Source: Halobacillus_B rhizosphaerae
Lineage (GTDB): Bacteria; Bacillota; Bacilli; Bacillales; Halobacillaceae
Assembly: GCF_046719735.1 (NCBI RefSeq)
Contig: NZ_JAUTWQ010000001.1
Coordinates: forward strand, 248,001 to 312,000
Length of the DNA: 64,000 bases
Reading direction: 5' to 3'
A program made the translations under genes and the position numbers. Of the stretch, positions 16,331-24,122 are shown piece by piece. Every line of letters starts with the position of its first letter. Position 1 is the stretch's first letter. Under the pieces are notes generated by a model. The model was not told the DNA's origin, searched no databases, and worked only from the letters and a program-made list of their open reading frames with translations.

Positions 16331-16665
16331 GGTCGGGGTTGTCAGTAATTGTCGAACGATTTTTGTACTAATGAGGATTTGGAAATTAGGAAAAATAAGA
16401 AGTGGTCTTTTTATTTGATTCGGCGGACGTGAGGTAAGGGAGCTGCACTTTACGCGGACAGCTACTGCAAGAATGGATCATTCAAGGAATGGGAGCTCTA
16501 ATTCGTCAATTTTGTTTCTGTTTTCATTAATGAGGATCATCTTGAGGGACAAGGACATGGATAAAGTTAAGGGGAATTTATCTTCAGCTTTGAATCCTGT
16601 CTTATTTTTGTTTATGATAAGTAGGGAGATTTCAAGGTTATTGCCTAGAGTGGAGTGAAATATGG
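16331..16665. other. intergenic region sda-yqeG
   Basis: About 335 bp between the DnaA boxes and yqeG. A good promoter for yqeG lies at 16590-16618. A GC-richer stretch at about 16422-16475 (with AGCTG...CAGCT) stands out from its AT-rich surroundings. A 61-codon frame at 16473-16658 has no ribosome site and looks spurious. Confidence 0.6.
16590..16618 (+). promoter_or_regulatory. SigA-type promoter of the yqeG operon
   Basis: TTGAAT (16590-16595), 17-bp spacer, TATGAT (16613-16618), 48 bp before yqeG. Confidence 0.65.
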
Positions 16666-17193
16666 ATGTTAAATAATTTCTTACCGAATGAACACTATTC
16701 CAGTGTGTTTGATATAAAACCAAGCGATTTGAAAGCTAATGGTGTAAAAGGTATTATTACCGATTTGGATAATACACTCGTTGCCTGGGATGTTAAAGAT
16801 GCTACCGATGAAATCATCGATTGGTTCAACCTGCTGAGCGAGCATGGAATTCAAGTTACGATTGCATCAAATAACAACGAGAGCAGGGTCAGGCTATTTT
16901 CCAAGCCTCTGGATACTCGCTCTATTCATAGTGCAAGAAAACCGTTATCCAAAGCATTTAAAAAAGCCCAGAAGGAAATGAAATTAGAAAAAGATGAAAT
17001 TGTTGTAATTGGAGATCAATTACTCACAGACGTACTAGGCGGGAATTTAGCTGGATTTCATACCATATTAGTCGTTCCAATTGCACAAACAGATGGGTTC
17101 TTCACTCGGTTTAACCGGAAAATTGAAAGAAGAATATTAGACTGGATGGAACGTAAAGGAAAATTAACCTGGGATAGGAGAAATGATTCATGA
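16666..17193 (+). CDS. yqeG: YqeG family HAD phosphatase
   Basis: 175-aa HAD-IIIA phosphatase. Catalytic motif I is DLDNTLVAWD with Asp33 and Asp35; the Ser/Thr motif is in TIASNN near 65-70; the last acidic motif is VVIGDQLLTDVLGG near 110-123. The family is related to mitochondrial phosphatidylglycerophosphate phosphatase Gep4, so a phospholipid role is possible but unproven here. It is the first gene of the yqeG-yqeM run and overlaps yqeH by 4 nt (ATGA). Confidence 0.9.
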   Translation: MLNNFLPNEHYSSVFDIKPSDLKANGVKGIITDLDNTLVAWDVKDATDEIIDWFNLLSEHGIQVTIASNNNESRVRLFSKPLDTRSIHSARKPLSKAFKKAQKEMKLEKDEIVVIGDQLLTDVLGGNLAGFHTILVVPIAQTDGFFTRFNRKIERRILDWMERKGKLTWDRRNDS

Positions 17194-18290
17194 GTAAAAT
17201 TCAATGTCAGGGCTGTGGAGTGGAAATACAAACGACAGATCCTGAGCTTCCAGGCTATGCACCGAAATCGGCGATGCAAAGAGAAGATATCATTTGCAAA
17301 AGGTGTTTTCGACTGAAGCATTATAATGAGGTTCAAGATGTCCCTTACCACGATGATGACTTTTTAGAGATGTTAAATCAAATCAGCGAAAACCAAGGTC
17401 TTGTAGTTCAGCTAGTCGATATTTTCGATTTTAATGGCAGCTTTATTTCAAGTTTGAAACGATTAACAGGTAACAATCCCGTTTTATTAGTAGGAAATAA
17501 AATGGATGTCCTGCCGAAATCAGTTAACCACAGAAAAATGAAAGACTGGCTTCGAAGGGCAGCAAAGGATCAGGGGCTTTCTGTGGAAGATGTTTTTTTA
17601 ATTTCTGCTGAAAAAAACCAGGGAATAGAAGAACTTTCTAAGGCGATTGATAAATATCGAAAAGACCAAGATGTCTATGTGGTAGGAACAACCAATGTGG
17701 GGAAATCCACATTTATAAACACCTTAATTCGTAACACTTCCGGGGTGAATGAAGCGATCACTACATCTTACTTTCCAGGAACGACACTTGGTTTTATTGA
17801 TATCCCTCTGGATGAGCAAAGTTCTTTGTACGATACTCCTGGAGTAATTCAGCGTCATCAAATGGCTCATTATGTCTCAGATCAGGATCTTAAAATTATC
17901 ACCCCTAGAAAAGAAGTAAAACCTAAAGTCTTTCAGCTGAACGAGCAGCAAACGCTCTATTTTGGAGGTCTAGGCCGGCTGGATTTTGATGCGGGGGAGA
18001 GAAGTTCGTTTATTTGCTACTTCTCCAATGAGCTAACTATCCATCGGACGAAACTTGAAAAAGCAGATGATTTATATAAAAATCATTTAGGTGAATTACT
18101 ATCGCCGCCGGATAAGAAGACCATCCAGCAGCTGCCTGAATTAGACAAGCATACCTTTAGAATCAATGAGCCCAAGATAGATATTGTATTCTCAGGTTTA
18201 GGCTGGGTAACGGTGCCTGAAGGAAATATTTCTGTGACAGTATATGCACCAAAAGGGGTCAAAGTATCTCTGCGCGAATCTCTGATATAG
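17190..18290 (+). CDS. yqeH: circularly permuted ribosome-assembly GTPase YqeH
   Basis: 366-aa GTPase needed for 30S subunit maturation. The N-terminal zinc finger (CQGC near 6-9, CKRC near 34-37) precedes the permuted G domain. G4 NKMD comes first (about 107-110), followed by G1 GTTNVGKST (about 166-174) and G3 DTPG (about 216-219). A C-terminal RNA-binding domain completes the protein. The order G4-G5-G1-G2-G3 identifies the family. It is co-transcribed with yqeG and aroE. Confidence 0.96.
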   Translation: MSKIQCQGCGVEIQTTDPELPGYAPKSAMQREDIICKRCFRLKHYNEVQDVPYHDDDFLEMLNQISENQGLVVQLVDIFDFNGSFISSLKRLTGNNPVLLVGNKMDVLPKSVNHRKMKDWLRRAAKDQGLSVEDVFLISAEKNQGIEELSKAIDKYRKDQDVYVVGTTNVGKSTFINTLIRNTSGVNEAITTSYFPGTTLGFIDIPLDEQSSLYDTPGVIQRHQMAHYVSDQDLKIITPRKEVKPKVFQLNEQQTLYFGGLGRLDFDAGERSSFICYFSNELTIHRTKLEKADDLYKNHLGELLSPPDKKTIQQLPELDKHTFRINEPKIDIVFSGLGWVTVPEGNISVTVYAPKGVKVSLRESLI

Positions 18291-18303
18291 GAGGCGATGA
18301 AAT

Positions 18304-19152
18304 TTGTTACAGCTTGGATTAATCGGATATCCGGTGGGGCACTCCCTGTCTCCCTGGATTCATAACCGGTTACTTGCCCAAAGCGGGCTAGAAGGAGAGT
18401 ATCAGTTACTGGAAATAAAACCAGAGAATTTTCATCAGGAAATTCAAAAATTAAAGAAAAGTTCTCTCAATGGTTTTAATATAACGATCCCATACAAAGA
18501 AAAAATACTTCCCTACTTAGACGAAACAGATGAGGCTGCCAACCATTTAGGAGCAGTGAACACGGTAAAGGTCGAGAATGGCCGATGGATTGGATATAAT
18601 ACGGATGGCATCGGGTACGTTCATTCCATCAAAAATCGCTTTCCTGATTTGTCTTTTCCTGATACTCGTGTGTTAATTCTAGGGAGCGGAGGTGCTGCCA
18701 GAGGAATTTTCTTCGCTTTGGCAGACGCGGGATGCTTGAAGATTGACTTGGCAAACCGAACTGTAGATAAAGCAGCGGCCTTGATTGAGGAGTTAAATTT
18801 AAAGGTGAAATCCTCAGCACTGAATTTGGAAGATGCCGCCTTACAATTAGCAAACTATGATTTCGTAGTTCAAACGACTTCTGTTGGTATGAACCCTGAC
18901 ACTGATGCCCAAATTATCAGTCTGGACAACTTGAAAGAGAATGTTATTGTAAGTGATATTGTTTACCGGCCGATGGAAACCCAGTTTCTTCTGGAAGCTG
19001 AGCGAAAAAAGGCACGCTTACATTTTGGACACGAAATGTTATGGCAGCAGGCGGTTTATTCATTTCAAGTTTGGACCAATAAAAAACTAGAAACGTCCCA
19101 AATGATGCAAGAATTCGAAGATAAATTGAAAGGGGTACACCATGCTGACTAG
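18304..19152 (+). CDS. aroE: shikimate dehydrogenase
   Basis: NADPH-dependent reduction of 3-dehydroshikimate to shikimate in aromatic amino acid synthesis. 282 aa. The substrate-binding N-domain has GHSLSPWIHN near 12-21, NITIPYKE near 60-67 and GAVNTV near 83-88. The NADP-binding domain has GSGGAARG near 129-136. The start is a TTG at 18304, 7 nt after AGGAGGCG; the nearby ATG at 18297 is out of frame. It overlaps yhbY by 11 nt. Confidence 0.95.
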   Translation: MLQLGLIGYPVGHSLSPWIHNRLLAQSGLEGEYQLLEIKPENFHQEIQKLKKSSLNGFNITIPYKEKILPYLDETDEAANHLGAVNTVKVENGRWIGYNTDGIGYVHSIKNRFPDLSFPDTRVLILGSGGAARGIFFALADAGCLKIDLANRTVDKAAALIEELNLKVKSSALNLEDAALQLANYDFVVQTTSVGMNPDTDAQIISLDNLKENVIVSDIVYRPMETQFLLEAERKKARLHFGHEMLWQQAVYSFQVWTNKKLETSQMMQEFEDKLKGVHHAD

Positions 19153-19432
19153 TAAGCAAAAAAAATTCTTACGCTCAGAATCCCATGCGGTTCAGCCGAT
19201 ATTTCAAGTGGGTAAAGCGGGCGTAAATGAAAATATGACAGTGCAAATTGAAGAAGCATTAGAAAAACGCGAGTTAATCAAAGTGAGTATTTTACAAAAC
19301 TGTTTTGAGGATAATCAAGCGGTGGCAAATGAAATTTCTGATCAAACCGGGGCAGAGATTGTGCAATTAATTGGGAATACCATAATCCTCTACAAAGAGT
19401 CACAAGAGAACAAGCAGCTTATTCTGCCATAA
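19142..19432 (+). CDS. yhbY: CRM-domain RNA-binding protein YhbY (YqeI)
   Basis: 96-aa CRM/YhbY protein associated with pre-50S ribosomes. The family opening LTSKQKKFLRSESHAVQP and the basic VGKAGVN loop near 22-28 are visible. Its start lies inside the end of aroE and nadD follows within 15 bp, so it is co-translated in the operon. Confidence 0.92.
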   Translation: MLTSKQKKFLRSESHAVQPIFQVGKAGVNENMTVQIEEALEKRELIKVSILQNCFEDNQAVANEISDQTGAEIVQLIGNTIILYKESQENKQLILP

Positions 19433-19444
19433 AGGAGCTTGTCT

Positions 19445-20014
19445 ATGAGGCGCATAGGGATATTGGGTGGGACATTTGATCCTCCTCACCACGGGCATAT
19501 GGTGATGGCTGAATATGTATATAATGAAATGGAGCTGGATGAGATCTGGTTTATTCCGTCTCACCTGCCGCCACACAAGCAGAAAGCAGCAGTGTCTTCA
19601 GAAGAACGGCTCCAAATGGTTGAACAAGCGGTGGCAGGAAATAACCATTTTAAGGTTTCTTCAGTGGAATTAGATCGCAAAGGAAAATCTTATACCATAG
19701 ATACCATGCGGGAGTTGACTCGTTCGAATAAAGAAGTGAAGTTTTACTTTATTATCGGAGGCGACATGGTGGCAAGTCTCTCACAATGGCATAACATCGA
19801 GGAACTTGGAAAGCTGGTCCAATTTGTAGGAGTCACGCGTCCGGGCTATGACTGGGATGGGAAGATACCGGTTTATCATGTGGAGATTCCGTTGCTTGAA
19901 ATTTCTTCTTCTCTCATAAGAGAGCGGGCCTCTGTTGGTAAGTCGATCAGGTACTTAGTGCCGGATAATGTCTATCAGTTTATAAAGGAGCATCGATTGT
20001 ATGAATCTGACTAG
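19445..20014 (+). CDS. nadD: nicotinate-nucleotide adenylyltransferase
   Basis: Adenylylates nicotinate mononucleotide to deamido-NAD in NAD synthesis. 189 aa, the B. subtilis size. The nucleotidyltransferase motif GGTFDPPHHGH lies at 8-18 and the C-terminal ISSSLIR motif near 158-164. ATG 19445 is preferred over TTG 19439, because AAAGGAG ends 7 nt before the ATG and is too close to the TTG. Its end overlaps yqeK by 14 nt. Confidence 0.96.
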   Translation: MRRIGILGGTFDPPHHGHMVMAEYVYNEMELDEIWFIPSHLPPHKQKAAVSSEERLQMVEQAVAGNNHFKVSSVELDRKGKSYTIDTMRELTRSNKEVKFYFIIGGDMVASLSQWHNIEELGKLVQFVGVTRPGYDWDGKIPVYHVEIPLLEISSSLIRERASVGKSIRYLVPDNVYQFIKEHRLYESD

Positions 20015-20561
20015 AGAGGAAGCACTCGCTTATGTTAAGCCTCACTTAAAACAATCGAGGTATGAACATACAGTCCGAGTCACCGATACAGCTGTGGAAC
20101 TCGCAGAAAAATATGGATCAGACCGAAAGCTTACCGAATTAGCAGCCGCACTTCATGATTATGCTAAGTACAAAGACATAGATTTAATGAAGCGGTGGAT
20201 TGCAGAAGACCGTCGATTACCGAAAGACTTACTGGACTACCATCATGAATTATGGCATGGACCCGTAGGAGCTCTCATGCTTGAAAGAGAAATTGGCTTG
20301 GATAACCAGGCTGTTATTTCGGCCATAAGTGCTCATACTACTGGTAAAAAGCATATGAGTGTGATGGACAAAGTTGTATTTTTAGCGGACTATATTGAGC
20401 CTGGTAGAGATTTTCCAGGTGTAGATGAAGTGAGATCTATAGCGAAGGAAAATTTAGATCAAGCCTGCTTAATGGCCTTAAAAAATACCATCTCATTTTT
20501 AGTAAGCAAAGACCGAACTGTTTATCCTGACACACTGCATGCATATAATGATTTTATATAG
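20001..20561 (+). CDS. yqeK: HD-domain Ap4A hydrolase YqeK
   Basis: 186-aa HD-superfamily protein. The family hydrolyses diadenosine tetraphosphate symmetrically to 2 ADP. Metal ligands are visible in order: His in RYEHTVRV near 20, HD in AALHDYAKY near 50, two His in HHELWHG near 75-80 and a later Asp in VFLADYIEPGRDF near 130. It is translationally coupled to nadD. Confidence 0.93.
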   Translation: MNLTREEALAYVKPHLKQSRYEHTVRVTDTAVELAEKYGSDRKLTELAAALHDYAKYKDIDLMKRWIAEDRRLPKDLLDYHHELWHGPVGALMLEREIGLDNQAVISAISAHTTGKKHMSVMDKVVFLADYIEPGRDFPGVDEVRSIAKENLDQACLMALKNTISFLVSKDRTVYPDTLHAYNDFI

Positions 20562-20618
20562 GTATATAAACAGGTGAAAGTTACAGATAAAGAATAGGAT
20601 GAATAAGGGAGGAAGACC

Positions 20619-20972
20619 ATGGAAAGCAAGGAATTAGTAACATTAGCCGCTCAGGCATGTGATGAAAAAAGAGCAGAGGATATCGTGGTACTTGATATGT
20701 CCGATGTTTCCTTAATTGCCGATTATTTTCTGATTTGCGAAGGTTCAAATGAACGTCAGGTGCAAGCGATTGCCAGAGAGTTAAAGGCACAGGCTGAAAA
20801 AGTTGGAATAGAAGTTAAAAGGATGGAAGGGTTTGACCAGGCACGTTGGGTTCTCGTAGACCTGAATGATGTCGTGTGTCACGTTTTCCATAAAGATGAG
20901 CGCCACTATTACAACTTGGAGCGTCTTTGGGGAGATGCCTCTACGGTATTTGTCGAAGGCTTAGAAAGTTAA
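20619..20972 (+). CDS. rsfS: ribosome silencing factor RsfS
   Basis: 117-aa protein that binds uL14 on the 50S subunit and blocks subunit joining when translation must be slowed. Family segments DYFLICEGSNERQVQAIA near 29-46 and FDQARWVLVDLNDVVCHVF near 71-89 are intact. AGGGAGGAAG precedes the ATG. It lies 57 bp after yqeK and 5 bp before yqeM. Confidence 0.95.
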   Translation: MESKELVTLAAQACDEKRAEDIVVLDMSDVSLIADYFLICEGSNERQVQAIARELKAQAEKVGIEVKRMEGFDQARWVLVDLNDVVCHVFHKDERHYYNLERLWGDASTVFVEGLES

Positions 20973-20977
20973 TTGCT

Positions 20978-21706
20978 ATGAGCTACGGAAGAATGGCTGA
21001 GGTATATGATCAGCTTATGGCTGATGCTCCTTATTCAGAATGGGTGAGCTTGACGCAGAAAATTATAAACCAATACCATCCTGATATTCAGTCGATTCTG
21101 GATTTAGGCTGTGGCACCGGAGAAATCACATGTCGCTTAAGCGAGGCTGGTTTTCAGTTAACCGGAGTGGATCTGTCGGAAGAGATGTTATCATTAGCTG
21201 CCCAAAAGAGCCCGGGAACTAAAATTAATTGGCTGCACCAGGACATCCGTGAATTAAAAGGACTGGAGAACTTCGATTGTATCGTCAGCTTTTGCGACGT
21301 GTTAAATTATATAACTACAGAGGAAGACCTGCAAAGAGTTTTTAAAAATGCATATCACAGTTTGACTGATTCAGGACTGTTTATCTTCGACGTTCATTCT
21401 CTTCATCACATTCAAGATCATCTCTTAGGTGAGACATTTGCTGAAGTTTATGATGATATATCCTATATATGGTTATGCGACCCGGGGGATATGAATGACA
21501 CGGTTGTTCATGATTTAACCTTTTTTTTACAATCGGAGGACGTTTATGAACGTTTTGATGAGCAGCATGTTCAAAGAGGTTATTCAGTCAGCGAGATTGA
21601 ACGGCAAATTACCTCGGCAGGTTTTCAGTTATTGAATATATGTTCAGATTTTAAATTGGATGGAAGTAGAGATGGTGATCGATTATTTTTTATTTGCCAA
21701 AAGTGA
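20978..21706 (+). CDS. yqeM: class I SAM-dependent methyltransferase YqeM
   Basis: 242-aa methyltransferase of unknown substrate. The SAM-binding motif ILDLGCGTGEI lies near 42-52 and GVDLSEEML near 63-71. The start at 20978 has no strong ribosome site; it lies 5 bp after the rsfS stop, so coupled translation is likely. A longer in-frame start at 20927 would run inside rsfS and is not supported. Always next to rsfS in bacilli, suggesting a ribosome- or tRNA-linked substrate (inference). Confidence 0.88.
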   Translation: MSYGRMAEVYDQLMADAPYSEWVSLTQKIINQYHPDIQSILDLGCGTGEITCRLSEAGFQLTGVDLSEEMLSLAAQKSPGTKINWLHQDIRELKGLENFDCIVSFCDVLNYITTEEDLQRVFKNAYHSLTDSGLFIFDVHSLHHIQDHLLGETFAEVYDDISYIWLCDPGDMNDTVVHDLTFFLQSEDVYERFDEQHVQRGYSVSEIERQITSAGFQLLNICSDFKLDGSRDGDRLFFICQK

Positions 21707-22008
21707 AGAAAGAATAATTGAAATGGTTTAGTCTCACGGAGAATCATCTCTCCAAAACTGGAGACTCCATGACTGCGATTAGGTCTTTACTTTCTTCGTC
21801 TTTGGATAATTTGAATTTCTCATAATTGTTCGCTAAAAAAAATCCGAACCCTTTAAAACATTGGTTCGGATTTTTTTTATGGACTGAACAGTTTCAGTTT
21901 TTATATTCCTATACAGTCTAAGTGTTATAGGAAATTTGAAGGCCGCTTAAAAAAATTGGCAATTTTTGCAGGATAATCAGATATTCGGTCGAAAACTATA
22001 CTATGGGT
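21707..22008. other. intergenic region yqeM-comER
   Basis: About 300 bp between converging genes. It holds a strong bidirectional terminator (21835-21878), a TCCTATA/TATAGGA imperfect inverted repeat near 21907-21932 and a short AT hairpin near 21950-21968 that may help end comER. No open frame is supported. Confidence 0.6.
21835..21878. terminator. bidirectional terminator between yqeM and comER
   Basis: Perfect 16-bp inverted repeat 21835-21850/21863-21878 ending in eight A and eight T, 12-nt loop, core CCGAACC/GGTTCGG. Confidence 0.92.
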
Positions 22009-22818
22009 CTAAAACTTTATCGTCTTTTTATCCTCGAGGTGTTTCCTCTGCGTTGCCGTGAACATTTCTTCAAACAATGGTCCGACATGACTTTCCAGCG
22101 CTTTTAATCCTTCTCCAGTCACTCCTCCTTTAACCGTTACTTTTTCCATCAGTTCATCTAACGAAAAAATTTTCTTCGATAATAACGTACCAAGCCCTAT
22201 CATCATTTCTTCTGTTAACTCCGTAGCCTTCTCTTGGGGAATTCCTGATACTTTATGTGCCGATTCGATCCAATTTTTCAACAGGAAACTGACAAATGCA
22301 GGTCCGCAGGAAACAATATCTGAACTCGCTCGTATATACTCTTCTTCAATTTCTACCGGATGAGAAATAGTTTTAAACAAGGTCCGCAGGTTTTGTTTAT
22401 TCCCTTCCGTTATTCTTTCCCCAAAGGTAAACAGACTGACCCCAGACAATGCCCGATTAGTAATAGAAGGAACGATTCTTGCTACCTGACAGGGGGTGTG
22501 ATTCTCTAACTCGTTAACCGATACAGGGCTGGTAATAGAAACCAGACAGTGGGAATCATTGAGATTGTGATTTAATGGGTCCAGTACATCTTTGAAATGA
22601 TGCGGCTTCACGCATAAAAAAATAACATCACTGTTATTCGTTACTTCTTCTAAACTGCTGGCAACGGTTAAATTTTTGTATATTTTTTTTAATTTCAATG
22701 CCTTTTCAGCACTTCGATTATAAATGACAAGGTCCCGGGCTGAGACTGCTTTGCTTGTAATGAATGAAGTAGTCAGCATACTTCCCATGTTTCCAGTACC
22801 AATTATCCCGTAACGAAT
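22009..22818 (-). CDS. comER: ComER, pyrroline-5-carboxylate reductase-like protein
   Basis: 269-aa NAD(P)-binding protein of the ProC family, divergent from comEA. In B. subtilis it affects sporulation and biofilm formation, while its enzymatic role is uncertain. The Rossmann motif GIIGTGNMG lies at 4-12, which needs a start at 22818. That codon is ATT, placed 6 nt after AAGGAGGGG. The first ATG in frame (22788) would cut the motif in half. No ATG, GTG or TTG is available upstream in frame. The ATT start is therefore my call, supported by the ribosome site and homologue lengths near 273 aa. Confidence 0.85.
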   Translation of the reverse strand: MRYGIIGTGNMGSMLTTSFITSKAVSARDLVIYNRSAEKALKLKKIYKNLTVASSLEEVTNNSDVIFLCVKPHHFKDVLDPLNHNLNDSHCLVSITSPVSVNELENHTPCQVARIVPSITNRALSGVSLFTFGERITEGNKQNLRTLFKTISHPVEIEEEYIRASSDIVSCGPAFVSFLLKNWIESAHKVSGIPQEKATELTEEMMIGLGTLLSKKIFSLDELMEKVTVKGGVTGEGLKALESHVGPLFEEMFTATQRKHLEDKKTIKF

Positions 22819-22896
22819 GGAAATCCCCTCCTTAATGGCTTACTTTACCTATTTTTATTCCGAATAAATGGAATTATGAAAGGGTGGTGTTAGAAT

Positions 22897-23487
22897 TTGA
22901 CGTTTGTAAAGAAATACGCTTGGATTGCCCTTCTTATTGTCGTTGCTGCGTTTCTTGTTTTTAAATCATCTGATACTCACTCTACCTTGGAAGAAGAACC
23001 GGAATTTATCCCTTCTTCTAATAAAGCGGAGGCAGAAACTGCCGTGGAAAATACGAATGAAGAAAGTAAAAGCAGCATTTTTGTGGACGTCAAAGGGGAA
23101 GTAAAGAGTCCGGGAGTATATCAAGTGAAAGCCGGACAAAGAGTGGATGATGTTCTCGCAATGGCCGGAGGCATGACCCATGATGCCGACCCTGCGAGTG
23201 TAAACCTTGCTCAAAAACTTCAGGATGAAATGGTGATCCTAGTATCCTCCAGCCAGCAGGAAGCAGGCACAGGAGAACTTTCCAGTCAGATGGACAAACT
23301 CAGAATTAACCAGGCAACAGCTGAAGAGATTGAGTCTTTGCAAGGGATTGGCCCTTCTAAAGCAGCAGCAATTGTCCAGTATCGAGAAGAAGAAGGACCC
23401 TTTAAGTCAAAAGAGGATTTGTTAAATGTCGGAGGGATAGGTGAAAAGACGCTGGAAGCCATAAGTGAGAACATTCAAGTGCCTTAG
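22897..23487 (+). CDS. comEA: competence DNA receptor ComEA
   Basis: Membrane-bound double-strand DNA receptor for transformation. 196 aa: one N-terminal membrane helix at about 8-24, an acidic linker, an SLBB-type domain (IFVDVKGEVKSPGVYQV near 61-77) and a C-terminal double helix-hairpin-helix DNA-binding domain (about 133-196, with LQGIGPSKA and VGGIGEKT). The TTG start at 22897 follows AAAGGGTGGTG. First gene of the late competence operon; no ComK box was recognised. Confidence 0.95.
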   Translation: MTFVKKYAWIALLIVVAAFLVFKSSDTHSTLEEEPEFIPSSNKAEAETAVENTNEESKSSIFVDVKGEVKSPGVYQVKAGQRVDDVLAMAGGMTHDADPASVNLAQKLQDEMVILVSSSQQEAGTGELSSQMDKLRINQATAEEIESLQGIGPSKAAAIVQYREEEGPFKSKEDLLNVGGIGEKTLEAISENIQVP

Positions 23488-23552
23488 AAGAAGTTTGACG
23501 TTATTTTAAACGGTAAGGTAAACTGAATAGAAAAGAAAACAGGGGGACAAAG

Positions 23553-24122
23553 ATGGAAAGAATTTCGTGGGACCAGTATTTTATGGCACAAAGTCACCTT
23601 CTTAAATCTAGAAGCACCTGCATGAGGCTCTCAGTCGGAGCGGTTATCGTAAGGGAAAAACGAATGATTGCCGGCGGGTATAATGGGAGTGTTTCAGGTG
23701 AAGTACACTGTATAGATGAAGGGTGTTATGTAATTGATGGGCACTGTGTACGAACCATCCATGCTGAAATGAATGCTCTGCTTCAATGCGCTAAGTTTGG
23801 GGCTGCAACAGAAGGTGCAGAAATTTATGTTACCCATTTTCCCTGCCTGCATTGCACGAAAGCTATTATTCAGGCGGGGATAGAAGCGGTCTATTACAGT
23901 ACAGATTATAAAAATCACCCCTACGCGATAGATCTGTTACAACAATCAGGTATCCGTGTAGAAAAAGTACCGTTAGAGAATTCAGGTACAATAGAACAAA
24001 AGGATTTTCTCGATCTTTTATTTACAAAGCTCGAGAAAAGTGAAGCTACCAAGGGGGAAGTTGCTGAGTTAAGAAAGCAGGCATCCCGGCTATTTTCACT
24101 TCAGGATGCGGACCAAACGTGA
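23553..24122 (+). CDS. comEB: ComEB, dCMP deaminase family protein
   Basis: 189-aa zinc deaminase of the dCMP deaminase family. Zinc and catalytic motifs are IHAEMN near 71-76 and PCLHC near 97-101. Located between comEA and comEC as in B. subtilis, where it is not essential for DNA uptake. Its stop overlaps the comEC start by 4 nt. A GGGGG-containing ribosome site precedes the ATG. Confidence 0.95.
   Translation: MERISWDQYFMAQSHLLKSRSTCMRLSVGAVIVREKRMIAGGYNGSVSGEVHCIDEGCYVIDGHCVRTIHAEMNALLQCAKFGAATEGAEIYVTHFPCLHCTKAIIQAGIEAVYYSTDYKNHPYAIDLLQQSGIRVEKVPLENSGTIEQKDFLDLLFTKLEKSEATKGEVAELRKQASRLFSLQDADQT

Noticed and set aside
16473..16658. 61-codon frame upstream of yqeG
   Set aside because: No ribosome site, composition unlike the neighbours, and it overlaps the yqeG promoter.
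20927..20977. Extended N-terminus of YqeM
   Set aside because: Would lie inside rsfS and adds a basic stretch not seen in the family.
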